The notes: generated by a model not told the origin, from the sequence alone. Numbered from the stretch's first letter, positions 28,735-36,891 are shown. The stretch: DNA of 64,000 bases from Rhodanobacter sp. AS-Z3 (GCF_029224025.1 NZ_CP119392.1:2565001-2629000); one strand, 5' to 3'. Made by a program: numbers and translations.

Positions 28735-30314
28735 TCGTCACACTTCGGACGGATGCGCCAGACTTTCGCCCGGTGTTTGCCGTCCAGTTGCGCGCCGCCG
28801 GGTATGAATTCGACCCAGCCGGCCGCCTCAAGGCAGCCAGCCGCAGCGGTCAGAGCGGCCGGCGTACGGATAGCGCTCGGCCCATTTCGCAGCGCGTCAC
28901 TCGAAAACAGATATTCGCGCCCAGTCCCCCAGCACCAGGCACGCAGCATTTCCGCATGCTTGATCTTGGTCGGTACGCTTGATGTGCCCACGATGCGCGC
29001 GGCTTCGTCCAGGTGATACATCACAAGCGCCGCCGCTCGCTCGATTGCCTCGCGCCGAATAACGCCCGCGTCCGGGTTGTCCACTAGGGTAAGCACGGCT
29101 GCGATGCGCGCCACCTGTGAGCCGCCCTTGCTGGCCCACGCGTGGATGCCCGCATAGTCGCCCAGCATAGCCCGCTCGATCGCGTTCTTTACGTCGATCC
29201 AGTAGGCCATAGCGCCAGGGTCGATGGACAGGACGCGAGGTTCCAGTTCGTTGCGCGTTCCCTGGCGCAGCGGTGGGGCAGCTTCCAGCAGATCGCGCAT
29301 GCACCGCCAGTACCGTGCCAAGTCAAGGTCGTCGTTCAGATCAACGTCGACATATTCGCGGGTGCCGATGGTGGTTTCCGGCCAAGCCATCAGGCAACGC
29401 GCAAGGAATCCTTGCCCGGTCAAAACGTCATCGGACAGCACCGACTCGGCAACGACAGGTTGCACCATCAGATGCATTGCCAGCCGGCGGCCGTAATACT
29501 TCGCGGCACCGTCGCCAGCGCGCACGCGGTCAAAACGGCCGCTGTCCCACAGCTTGGAAAAGCTCGCCGCTGATTTCGTGCGGTTGTCCTTGTTCATCGC
29601 ATGGCCGCCGAGAAAGTCGCCCGCGTCGTCGTTGAACAGGCCGATGCTTGGCATCCCGTGCTGATACGCCTTGTGCAGCCCTTCCATCGTCGGCTCGCTC
29701 AGTAACAGCAGCGGTTGCAACGGTGCGTCCGGCGGCACCCCCAGGTCATGCAAGGCGTTTCGGATCGCGGCCGCGTCTTTCTTCCGCTCGGCCGATCTTG
29801 TCGCTGCCTTGTGCGCGCTCATGTCAATTTCATGAGCCGCCAGCGTATGCCGCCATGCTTCGGTTTGCTCTCGCTCCACCGCAACATGCGCGCGCAATGC
29901 CCAATTGTCCGCCGCGCTCTTGCGTTCGCCAGATGCGCCGATGGTGACGTGCCACAGCGATAGCGGCTCGATGCTGCCGGATATCGACACATCCGCATGC
30001 GCTTGCACGGCCAGTGAGGCCGCAGCCAGCACGGACTGGCCGCATAAGCCGGCGGGCGCCTGCACAACCGCGTGGATGCGCTTTGCTGCGTCACCCAGCA
30101 GGGAGCCGAGTGCATCCAAAGGGTATTCCAGCGACGGCAACAGCGGCCGCCGTAGTGGCTCCGGTGAACTCAGGAACGAATCGCCTTGGCGTTCAACTAG
30201 CGGCGCCGAATTGAGCATTTCCGAAATGGTCAGTGGCTCGGATGGCAAATTTAGAAGATCGGGCGGCAATGCGTTGCCGGCTCGCCCGGTGCTGCTGTTA
30301 ATGGATTGATGCAT
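28731..30314 (-). CDS. DUF3987 (YfjI-like) helicase-type replication protein
   Basis: A 527-residue protein. After about 60 variable residues comes the DUF3987 signature PLSLWHVTIGASGERKSAADN, in which GASGERKS serves as an atypical Walker A. Later blocks SIGLFNDDAGDFLGG and LMVQPVVAESVLS also belong to the family. DUF3987 proteins follow Toprim primases in satellites and plasmids and are thought to act as the replicative helicase. The start at 30314 is preferred over upstream starts, which run into the Toprim gene; it overlaps that gene by 17 bases. Confidence 0.8.
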   Translation of the reverse strand: MHQSINSSTGRAGNALPPDLLNLPSEPLTISEMLNSAPLVERQGDSFLSSPEPLRRPLLPSLEYPLDALGSLLGDAAKRIHAVVQAPAGLCGQSVLAAASLAVQAHADVSISGSIEPLSLWHVTIGASGERKSAADNWALRAHVAVEREQTEAWRHTLAAHEIDMSAHKAATRSAERKKDAAAIRNALHDLGVPPDAPLQPLLLLSEPTMEGLHKAYQHGMPSIGLFNDDAGDFLGGHAMNKDNRTKSAASFSKLWDSGRFDRVRAGDGAAKYYGRRLAMHLMVQPVVAESVLSDDVLTGQGFLARCLMAWPETTIGTREYVDVDLNDDLDLARYWRCMRDLLEAAPPLRQGTRNELEPRVLSIDPGAMAYWIDVKNAIERAMLGDYAGIHAWASKGGSQVARIAAVLTLVDNPDAGVIRREAIERAAALVMYHLDEAARIVGTSSVPTKIKHAEMLRAWCWGTGREYLFSSDALRNGPSAIRTPAALTAAAGCLEAAGWVEFIPGGAQLDGKHRAKVWRIRPKCDE

Positions 30315-31218
30315 GGGGGTTTGAGGCCTCGAATTGCTCGAAGGAACCGCGCTTAGCGGTAAAAAAGTCGTTCCAGTCACCAGCGACGGGCGGAATAAGG
30401 AGATAACCGCCCACCGCAGCAGCGGCAGCCGTGGCAGCCATGACACCGACGTTTCTACCGTCTGGCCGTCCTTCGTCGTTGTCCGCCGCCATCGTGATGC
30501 GAGCAGATGGGAATTTTTTGCGCATGATTTGTGCAACAGCCAGGAGGTTGCCCGCTGAAAACGCCGCTACAGTGGCAAGGCCCGTTTTTTCGTAAAGAGT
30601 GGCGGCCGTCGCATACCCTTCAGCGATAAGAACATGGTCAACCATGCAACCGAAGGATGCGTATAGACCAGGCGTTCGGCCCCCAGGCAAAAAACGTTTC
30701 TGCCCGTCGGCCCTGATGCGCTGCAAGTTGCGAATATGCCCCGTGCTGTCGCGCATCGGCACCAGAATTTTTCCGCGACTCTCACGCAGACCTGTAGCCT
30801 TAATCTGCTTTTTCATGAGGTACGGATGGAACTCCGACGCCGGCTCAGCCGCGTTCCACTGACTGTTAGCGCATTGCATCGCGTCAGCTTGGCGTTTTCG
30901 AATTTCAGCAGAACGCGCCGCTTTGGCTTGCTCGATGGCGATGCGCTGGCGCTCGCGTTCGGCGGGATTGGCCGCGTCCGTTCCGCCGAGTAGAATTTTC
31001 TCGGAGATGTTTTTAGCCCAGTCGCCTGCCGTCACCACTGGCCGCTCGCCGTCTGCGAATATCACCGCCCAGCCGTTGCGCTTCCGGCCGTGACGATCAT
31101 TGTCAGAAGTGGCGAACCTGCACAGCACGCCAGTCATGCGCAACTGATCCGGCTCCGCGATATTGACGCCCACACGGGCCATTGCAGCGATGACGTCGCT
31201 TTTTAGGTCGTGGCTCAT
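30298..31218 (-). CDS. Toprim-domain primase of the satellite
   Basis: A 306-residue protein. The central block (HPYLMKKQI, then ILVPMRDSTGHIRNLQRI) is typical of plasmid/phage Toprim primases. The Toprim fold itself shows VLIAEGYATAATLY (catalytic Glu) and ITMAADNDEGRPDG (the DxD acidic pair). No N-terminal zinc ribbon is present. It would make primers for element replication with the downstream DUF3987 protein. The start ATG overlaps the preceding gene by four bases. Confidence 0.82.
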   Translation of the reverse strand: MSHDLKSDVIAAMARVGVNIAEPDQLRMTGVLCRFATSDNDRHGRKRNGWAVIFADGERPVVTAGDWAKNISEKILLGGTDAANPAERERQRIAIEQAKAARSAEIRKRQADAMQCANSQWNAAEPASEFHPYLMKKQIKATGLRESRGKILVPMRDSTGHIRNLQRIRADGQKRFLPGGRTPGLYASFGCMVDHVLIAEGYATAATLYEKTGLATVAAFSAGNLLAVAQIMRKKFPSARITMAADNDEGRPDGRNVGVMAATAAAAAVGGYLLIPPVAGDWNDFFTAKRGSFEQFEASNPHASIH

Positions 31219-31607
31219 GCGTGCGCCTCCACTTCCAGGCGCTCCATTGCCAGACGAATTAAGTCACCGGCCGCCGCCACTACCAATTCGCGCGCGTCGC
31301 CGGCTTCGTCATCGTCCACACTGGAAGCCGCCAGCTCGATCAGCGCCTTAGATTTCGTCAGAAAGCCATTTGTTTCTGCCGCCACTTCCGGCTCGATCAG
31401 CTCGCTGAATTCGAAGGTGATCGCCGTCACAGTCGCGCCGATGATTTCCGCAGCTGCGGCATACGCCGTGACGCAGGAGCTGGTGTTTTCGTCGTAGACG
31501 TCGCGCGCCGTGTTGAGTGAAATGATCGCCCGCACCTGGGCAAGACGTGCGTTGAGCGCGTTTAAACAGCCAGCGGCAAAGGGGAAAACGTTTGAAATGG
31601 TATCCAC
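31215..31607 (-). CDS. Hypothetical satellite protein (130 residues)
   Basis: A 130-residue, alanine-rich, acidic and mostly helical protein that I do not recognise. Its start is GTG at 31607 with a strong AAAGGAGAT ribosome-binding site. It is first in the replication operon, overlaps the Toprim gene by four bases, and sits next to the operator-rich AT-rich region upstream. A regulatory or replication-accessory role is plausible from position only. Confidence 0.65.
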   Translation of the reverse strand: MDTISNVFPFAAGCLNALNARLAQVRAIISLNTARDVYDENTSSCVTAYAAAAEIIGATVTAITFEFSELIEPEVAAETNGFLTKSKALIELAASSVDDDEAGDARELVVAAAGDLIRLAMERLEVEAHA

Positions 31608-31619
31608 GGGGTAAATCTC

Positions 31620-31790
31620 CTTTGGAGTTTAATTAGCCGATTCGGCTATTAAATATTGCACTCGCAATTAGCTTATTTTCAAGTGGTTTATATGGTGCAT
31701 TTAATACACTAATAAATCGTGTATTAAATGCACCAAATGAATAAATGATTCATTCGATGAAAATGGCTCATTGATTCATGAACCAGAACG
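31620..31790. promoter_or_regulatory. Operator-rich control region of the replication operon
   Basis: This AT-rich stretch, in sharp contrast with its GC-rich surroundings, packs several inverted repeats. A perfect 17-bp repeat (31693-31709 with 31719-31735, 9-base spacer; arm TGGTGCATTTAATACAC) is the strongest. Others are AGCCGA-T-TCGGCT, ATTGC-ACTC-GCAAT and AATGAAT/ATTCATT just after. Such a cluster is expected at a repressor/promoter switch. The promoter itself is not pinned down. Confidence 0.6.
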
Positions 31791-31801
31791 CACCACGTCC
31801 G

Positions 31802-32002
31802 TCACTTCGCGGGCCGGCTACACATGGCGTTCAATTCGGCAACCAGGTAAACGGCAAGCTGGCGCATTTCGGCAAGCTGCGCGGCGGGTAGATCGCCGTC
31901 GATCTGCTGCGCGATACCGCCGCATTTTTTCGCGTGAAACTGGAAGTCGTGCCGAATCTTCGCGACGCGCGCTGCGGGGGAAAAGGACTCAGGGCCGTAC
32001 AT
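31802..32002 (-). CDS. Small hypothetical satellite protein
   Basis: A 66-residue protein of no recognised family (MYGPESFSPAARVAKIRHDF...). Its ATG overlaps the alpA stop (TGATG), so it was coupled to alpA before the IS insertion. The IS now separates it from the alpA promoter, so its expression may be lost or driven from the IS. Confidence 0.5.
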   Translation of the reverse strand: MYGPESFSPAARVAKIRHDFQFHAKKCGGIAQQIDGDLPAAQLAEMRQLAVYLVAELNAMCSRPAK

Positions 32003-32160
32003 CAGTGCACCGCCTTGGCGGTTATCTGACCCTGTTTAGCCATCCATTCGTTCACGTCTGCGGCACGCCAGACGGTGATGCGCGGGCTTAGCTTGATTGG
32101 CTTCGGAAACTTGCCGTCTTTCACGTATTGAAAAAAGGTGCTGCGCGATATCGGCACTAG

Positions 32161-33350
32161 GGATGCTCTGATCAATTAAGTTCAAAATGGCCGTCCAGAC
32201 GGCCGTGCTAAAAATATGGATTGACTACGACCAAAAGGCAGATTGTGAGGCATATCGCCGCCATCGCCGTGCTGGGTTACCTCCAATCGCCTCGATTTCC
32301 CGCCTCACAGGCGCACCTCCCCTGCGGACGCTAGCAACGTTCGTCGCACCATCCACAGATTGGATAGCGCGAACAGCGTGAGTATCTGAGCGGTGTTCTT
32401 GAGCAAGCCCTTGAAGCGCACCTTCTGATAGCCGAACTGCCGCTTCACCACCCGGAACGGATGCTCCACCTTGGCTCGAACCGCGGCCTTCATGTGCTCG
32501 GTGTGCTTGACCGCATCCTTCAAATCGCCCTCGGGCATCGCCTTCACGCTGCCGCGTTTGGCCGCGATATGCCACGTGCGGCCGCGCTTGGGTGCCCGTT
32601 TCTCGGCGCCTTGGTAGCCGGCATCGGCATGCACCGTCTTCTCTTGGCCGTGCAGCAACTTGTCCACTTCCGTTACGTCGCCCACGTTGGCAGGTGTCGT
32701 GGTTACCGTATGCACCAGCCCCGATTCCACGTCCACCCCGATGTGCGCTTTCATGCCGAAGTACCACTGCTGGCCCTTCTTCGTCTGGCGCATGTCCGGG
32801 TCACGCTGTTTGTCCGCATTCTTGGTCGAGGACGGCGCCTGAATGATCGTGGCATCCACGATCGTGCCCTGGCGTAGCAACAGGCCCTGGCCGCTCAGGT
32901 GCGCATTGACCGCTTCGAAGATCTTCACCGCCAGGCCGTGCTGCTCCAGGAAGCGACGGAACTTCAGAATCGTCGACTCGTCCGGAATCGCGTCCTCGTT
33001 TAGCTCCAGCCCGGCAAACCGGCGCATGGACTCGATCTCGTACAACGCATCTTCCATCGCTGGATCGCTCAGTGCGTACCACTGCTGCATGAAGTGGATC
33101 CGCAGCATCGTCGATGCCGCCATCGGCGGGCGACCGCGACGACCGGAGGTCGGATAGCTCGGTTCGATCAGCGCCAGCAGGTCGGCCCACGGCACGACTT
33201 TGTCCATCTCACCCAGAAACCGCTCACGACGTGTCGGCTTCTTCTTGACTTCAAAACTCAACGAGGCGAACGAACGCTGCTTCATCGGCGATGGGCTTCC
33301 TGGGGACTGCTGGCTATGATGCCGCAGACGGGGAATAAATCAGAGCATCC
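32161..33350. mobile_element. IS5-family insertion sequence (1190 bp)
   Basis: The ends are perfect 12-bp inverted repeats GGATGCTCTGAT, at 32161-32172 and 33339-33350. The element is flanked by a 4-bp direct repeat CTAG (32157-32160 and 33351-33354), the target type of IS5 elements. It carries one intact transposase gene. Perfect ends and an intact gene suggest a recent, possibly still mobile, insertion. Confidence 0.93.
32305..33285 (-). CDS. IS5-family DDE transposase
   Basis: A 326-residue transposase with an N-terminal DUF772 region (MKQRSFASLSFE...RRGRPPMAASTMLRIHFMQQWYALSD). The DDE catalytic residues are the first Asp in IVDATIIQAPSS, the second in VHADAGYQGAEKR and the Glu in KVEHPFRVVKRQFGY. 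It is full length, with no frameshift. It catalyses cut-and-paste movement of the 1190-bp element. Confidence 0.95.
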   Translation of the reverse strand: MKQRSFASLSFEVKKKPTRRERFLGEMDKVVPWADLLALIEPSYPTSGRRGRPPMAASTMLRIHFMQQWYALSDPAMEDALYEIESMRRFAGLELNEDAIPDESTILKFRRFLEQHGLAVKIFEAVNAHLSGQGLLLRQGTIVDATIIQAPSSTKNADKQRDPDMRQTKKGQQWYFGMKAHIGVDVESGLVHTVTTTPANVGDVTEVDKLLHGQEKTVHADAGYQGAEKRAPKRGRTWHIAAKRGSVKAMPEGDLKDAVKHTEHMKAAVRAKVEHPFRVVKRQFGYQKVRFKGLLKNTAQILTLFALSNLWMVRRTLLASAGEVRL

Positions 33351-33444
33351 CTAGGTGCGGCACAATCTGGCTGAAGCGCAGGAGTGCCGTAGGTGATGAG
33401 TGATTTGTCATGGCGTTTGGTTTTCCATTTGTTCGATTTGTGAA

Positions 33445-33471
33445 GGGAGCCCACGAGCGCAGCGGGCTCCC
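33445..33471 (-). terminator. Hairpin after the capsid operon
   Basis: An 8-bp stem (33445-33452 with 33464-33471) is followed on the minus strand by a weak T-poor run (TTCACAAAT). It lies between the 130-residue gene ending at 33501 and the alpA start. Confidence 0.45.
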
Positions 33472-33500
33472 GTGACGTCAGTTGTGACTCTTGGTCACTG

Positions 33501-33893
33501 TTACCGCTCCCAATATCTGGGCTGCGGCTTCTCGAACCACTTGAGCGGCTTTTCATGGACAACGGAGGCGTGGCCGATCCTGCGCGCCTCAATGACGCAG
33601 AGGTTGTTCGCGTAGTCACATGCGAGCTTCAACTGGCAGGCGGTCAAATACGGCCACGCCTCGCCAGCGATCCGGCCCAGTTCGGCCGTGTCGAACTTGA
33701 TCGACCGCAAGCCAGGGATTTCGAATATCGGCCGGCAGTCGTCGTCTTTATTCGTGTGGGGGCCGAACGCACGAATGGTGATGCGTGCTGCGCCGATCGC
33801 GGCCAGCACGTCGCCGGGCAAAGCGTCAGACGCAGCAACCACCGGAACACTGGCCTTGGAGCGGAATAGACGGCTAAGTGCACTCATGCTCAC
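33501..33893 (-). CDS. Hypothetical protein downstream of the capsid-like gene
   Basis: A 130-residue protein that I do not recognise. It overlaps the capsid-like gene by four bases (ATGA), so the two are coupled and could be a head-related pair. No membrane segment or clear motif is seen. The C-terminal part is basic and aromatic (EKPLKWFEKPQPRYWER). Confidence 0.6.
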   Translation of the reverse strand: MSMSALSRLFRSKASVPVVAASDALPGDVLAAIGAARITIRAFGPHTNKDDDCRPIFEIPGLRSIKFDTAELGRIAGEAWPYLTACQLKLACDYANNLCVIEARRIGHASVVHEKPLKWFEKPQPRYWER

Positions 33894-34834
33894 GCCCCCA
33901 GCCAGAACGCGTCGGCGGACGGCAAAAGCGGCAGCATGTTGGCGAAGATGGTCGCCTGCAGACTGCCGTCAGCATTAAGTCGAGTCACGTGCGCCTGCAC
34001 TTCAGGAAAAATCGCTACGGCGGATTTGTGGAAGTCGCCGATGATGGTTTTCGCGATGGTGTTCGTCAGCTCAGCCGGCACGCCAAGTGCACGCAGTACG
34101 CCGTAGGAATCCACTGCAGCGCCGTCGCCGTTGGTGCCGATCACGGCGCCCAAGTGCGGAAAACTCAGGCCTCGCGCTGCCGCCGCCGCAATGGTGAACA
34201 CCGAAGGCGCCGCCGCGACGATCGCAGCCAACAGGCATGCATCAGCAGCGCGAGCCAGGCCGGTGATGATGGATTGCATCAGGTTGGCTTCCAACATATC
34301 GCCGCCGCCGACGTCTTTCAGTTCGCGCCGGGTCAGCGTCACATTGAATGCGATGCTCGGCGCATCCGGCCAGGAGATAGACGCGTCGTGCCACGGGATC
34401 GCACCCGCCGCCGCTTGTGCGCCATCCGCAACCAGGCCGAACGCAGCCGGTTCCAGCGTGCGAAAGCGACCAGCGTCGCGGTAGAGGGCTGGGCCTGCCG
34501 CAGTTGAAGCCATGTCACGCTGCGCAGCGACGATGATTGAGCTGCCCAGGCTGGCGACTTTGCTGTTTTCAATCAGAGCGGCATCCAGGGGGATGAGCTT
34601 CGACACCACCGGGACAATCGGGCTGCTGTTGTGCGTGATCGTTTGGGTGGTCTGCGATGACGGCGGCAGAACGAACAGCGTTCGCAGATCAAGCGAACCG
34701 GAAGCGACGGCCGGCTTCGGGGTGATCCGGCTCGGCTCGACGAAGCCAGGCGTGTTGTGTTCCATGTAGGCCATAGCGCGGCGGCCGCTGGATACGATCG
34801 AGGCCAAATGCGTAACTGCTGATTCTTGGGACAT
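33890..34834 (-). CDS. HK97-like major capsid protein (putative)
   Basis: A 314-residue protein whose middle and end resemble the HK97 capsid fold. It has an E-loop/P-domain pattern (FGLVADGAQAAAGAIPW), then TRRELKDV and a spine helix ending ITGLARAADACLLAAI. The C-terminal strand region is GDFHKSAVAIFPEVQAHVTR...MLPLLPSADAFWLG. The N-terminal delta/scaffold part of typical capsid proteins is short or missing. No portal, protease or terminase accompanies it. It could build or disturb capsids of a helper phage. Assignment is by motif reading only. Confidence 0.6.
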   Translation of the reverse strand: MSQESAVTHLASIVSSGRRAMAYMEHNTPGFVEPSRITPKPAVASGSLDLRTLFVLPPSSQTTQTITHNSSPIVPVVSKLIPLDAALIENSKVASLGSSIIVAAQRDMASTAAGPALYRDAGRFRTLEPAAFGLVADGAQAAAGAIPWHDASISWPDAPSIAFNVTLTRRELKDVGGGDMLEANLMQSIITGLARAADACLLAAIVAAAPSVFTIAAAAARGLSFPHLGAVIGTNGDGAAVDSYGVLRALGVPAELTNTIAKTIIGDFHKSAVAIFPEVQAHVTRLNADGSLQATIFANMLPLLPSADAFWLGA

Positions 34835-34902
34835 AGTGTTTGATTGCCTTCTTTTCTGGTTGGGTGCGGATCAAGTTTCGCTGTCTCAACCGGCCAAGTC
34901 CT

Positions 34903-34996
34903 CAGCGGTAATTTCCGCTATAGAACCTGTTCGTGCTTGGTCGGACTCAGCCAAGTCTGCCGACGCCGCAGGCATTCGCCCACAGCGGTAATTTCC
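34903..34996. promoter_or_regulatory. Direct repeats upstream of the capsid-like gene
   Basis: CAGCGGTAATTTCC occurs at 34903-34916 and 34983-34996, 80 bp apart, in the 498-base gap between the capsid-like gene (minus) and the DUF2971 gene (plus). GCCAAGTC is also repeated between and beside them. An activator-binding region for the capsid operon is the simplest reading. No other gene is seen in the gap. Confidence 0.45.
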
Positions 34997-35332
34997 ACTT
35001 CCGGTTTAGTGCGTGTCGAATGGGGCAGACTTTGGCGGCACGGCAACGCACAGGTATTCGGCCACGGGGTGCGGCCACCTGATCGAAACTTAACTTTTTA
35101 GGCGACGTTCGCCACTTTTGACGGATTTTGTGAACGGCAAATGGGGTTTACCGCGTCACTCAGATATGGAAATCTGCGGTGTATAAATCCCCCGCACCCA
35201 TACGGGTCGAAGGAGTACCTTCTGTGCGTCTGCACCGGCCGCCATCATCAGCGTGTCAGTTAGAATTCCCCTTCCACGCAATATGATCCAGGCGGGCGAC
35301 TGCGCCGCCGCGTACCTCGGGGGAGGGGCACC

Positions 35333-36010
35333 ATGCGGCTGTTTCACTTCACCAGCGCAACATATGGCCTCAACGCAATTCGGGATCAGCAGTACAAGTT
35401 GTCCACCTATGACAACTTGAACGATCCATTTGAGTTGTTCGCGCCTGACTTAGCCGATGCGAAGGTTCGCGCTGTGTTTCAAAAGGGCAAGGATCTGTGC
35501 GCCAAGCAGATGGCGCTTCTTTGCTGCAGTAAAAGCTGGAGCAACACCCTGCTTTGGAGCCACTACGCAGAGAAGCATACGGGTGTCGCGCTTGAACTCG
35601 ACGTCGCGGATGAATGCATCACTCACGTCAAGTATCAAAAGACAAGAACACCGATGTCACGCCAGGACATGGACGAAAACATGCGCCGGGAGGATGGATT
35701 AGGCGTAGGCGCCGCAATGTTCGGGATAAAAGGTATTGACTGGGCCTATGAGGACGAGGCACGAATTTCCCACAACATCCGACATCTCAATCGCCCACAA
35801 AATGGTCTTTATTTCTCGCCGTTCAACAATGTGATATCTCTACGAGGTGTTGTTTTAGGCCCTCTATGCAAATTGAGCCCAGACGATCTCCAAGAAAACC
35901 TGCCGGCCGGCACGCGACTATCAGTCAGAAAATCCCGCATCGCATTTCGAAGTTTCAAAGTAGTGAGCGACCTAAGGTTCAAGCCTAGGCAGCTAGTTGG
36001 CGCGGCATGA
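35333..36010 (+). CDS. DUF2971-family protein
   Basis: A 225-residue protein with the DUF2971 pattern: LFHFTSATYGLNAIRD at the start, LSTYDNLNDPFELF near residue 25, then LLCCSKSWSNTLLWSHYAEKHTGVALELDV. DUF2971 proteins have no settled biochemical role; they recur on mobile elements and near defence genes. The ATG has a GGGGAGGGG ribosome-binding region. It points opposite to the element's other genes and is followed 33 bases on by an HNH-like gene, so the two look like an accessory cargo cassette. The base composition is lower in GC than the neighbours. Confidence 0.75.
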   Translation: MRLFHFTSATYGLNAIRDQQYKLSTYDNLNDPFELFAPDLADAKVRAVFQKGKDLCAKQMALLCCSKSWSNTLLWSHYAEKHTGVALELDVADECITHVKYQKTRTPMSRQDMDENMRREDGLGVGAAMFGIKGIDWAYEDEARISHNIRHLNRPQNGLYFSPFNNVISLRGVVLGPLCKLSPDDLQENLPAGTRLSVRKSRIAFRSFKVVSDLRFKPRQLVGAA

Positions 36011-36043
36011 ACTTTTCAACGAACCGGCTTGGCCACGACAACC

Positions 36044-36415
36044 ATGCAAAAACCATTTGACTGGCCGGACTACCCCTGCCCCAAGTGCGAGTTCGAACAG
36101 CAGTGGGAAGTGCGCAGCTGCAAGAACGCAGGCGGACAGAACACCTGCATATTCGTATGCGGTCACTGCGGCTATCGCGGCCAATCCGTAGGGGTGGAGG
36201 AAGTGAGAAAAGCCGGCATCATTGCGGAGCCGATTGAGGCCATAAACCTGCTGCATCCATGCCAAGTCTGCGGCACACTCGGCGCGGAACGCCATCACTG
36301 GGCGCCTTATTCATTATTTGGCGACGATTCGGAACGCTGGCCGCAATCGTACTTGTGCCAAGCCTGCCACTCCCGATGGCATCGGATTGTCACGCCGGCC
36401 AGGCCGTCCCCCTGA
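36044..36415 (+). CDS. Double zinc-ribbon / HNH-like protein
   Basis: A 123-residue protein. An N-terminal zinc ribbon (CPKCEFEQQW, then CGHCGY) is followed by an HNH-like zinc module: CQVCG, GAERHHWAP, FGDDSERWPQSYLCQACHSRWH. The HH and C-x2-C-H spacing is that of HNH-fold nucleases. The start is taken as the ATG at 36044; a TTG five codons earlier is possible. It forms a two-gene plus-strand cassette with the DUF2971 gene. Nuclease activity is inferred, not shown. Confidence 0.65.
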   Translation: MQKPFDWPDYPCPKCEFEQQWEVRSCKNAGGQNTCIFVCGHCGYRGQSVGVEEVRKAGIIAEPIEAINLLHPCQVCGTLGAERHHWAPYSLFGDDSERWPQSYLCQACHSRWHRIVTPARPSP

Positions 36416-36426
36416 AACGCTAGTCA

Positions 36427-36451
36427 GATTCGCAGGATTCGCGCGATTCGC
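36427..36451. repeat. 9-bp iteron array (locus B)
   Basis: Three exact GATTCGC units at 36427, 36436 and 36445 with period 9, same orientation as the right arm of the array at 28623-28692, 7.7 kb away. It lies in the non-coding gap after the HNH-like gene. Confidence 0.65.
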
Positions 36452-36525
36452 AGGGGGATATTCAAATACTCACTTTTTCAGGTCGCCATCGCTACGACAA
36501 TTCACGCAAGCGATGTAAGTGGAGG

Positions 36526-36891
36526 TCAGGCGCCCGGCGTAGTGCTATCCAGAATTTTTGGTAGCTGCCGAAGGAAGAAAAGGTAAGCCATAACAACAAG
36601 ATAAATGGTCACTACAAAGCCAAACGATTTCAGCGAGTCGACGACCGTGCTTGCATTCTGCGCAATATCAGACATCGGCCTAGTAGGGAAATCTTTTGCC
36701 AGATGGGAAATGATGGATGCAGCGAACGCGATTTCTAATAGAGCCCTGGCGCAAAGCCCAATAGCCACGGACGAAATCACGTTCGCTATTGGGAAGAATA
36801 GCCGGCCAAAACCCGCAGGATGTTTGTACGCGATAAAGGTCAAGCCGGACACCATCGCTAGAACAAGCCCGGACGCAATCGTCTCGATCAT
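36526..36891 (-). CDS. Small membrane protein of the satellite
   Basis: A 121-residue protein with three hydrophobic segments, at about residues 3-21, 33-62 and 90-108, and a polar loop (KDFPTRPMSDIAQNASTVVDSLK). No family is recognised. It is on the same strand as the integrase, 113 bases downstream. Superinfection immunity or membrane-sensing roles are possible from position only. Confidence 0.5.
   Translation of the reverse strand: MIETIASGLVLAMVSGLTFIAYKHPAGFGRLFFPIANVISSVAIGLCARALLEIAFAASIISHLAKDFPTRPMSDIAQNASTVVDSLKSFGFVVTIYLVVMAYLFFLRQLPKILDSTTPGA

Larger units (their letters stand above)
32002..33411 (-). pseudogene. alpA: AlpA-family regulator split by an IS5-family element
   Basis: Joining 33411-33355 to 32160-32002, and counting the duplicated CTAG once, restores an uninterrupted 71-codon frame: MTNHSSPTAL...VPISRSTFFQ...KPIKLSPRITVW...DVNEWMAKQG. 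This is the AlpA/excisionase winged-helix family (S-R-S-T-x-F, then F-P-x-P-I-K-L, then W). The insertion falls after codon 19, ahead of the DNA-binding helix, so the protein is inactive. AlpA homologues of P4-like elements control excision and satellite gene expression. Confidence 0.85.

Noticed and set aside
36318..36518. Short open frame with FAGFARFAG repeats
   Set aside because: It overlaps the HNH-like gene in another frame, and its repeats are simply the 9-bp iterons read through.
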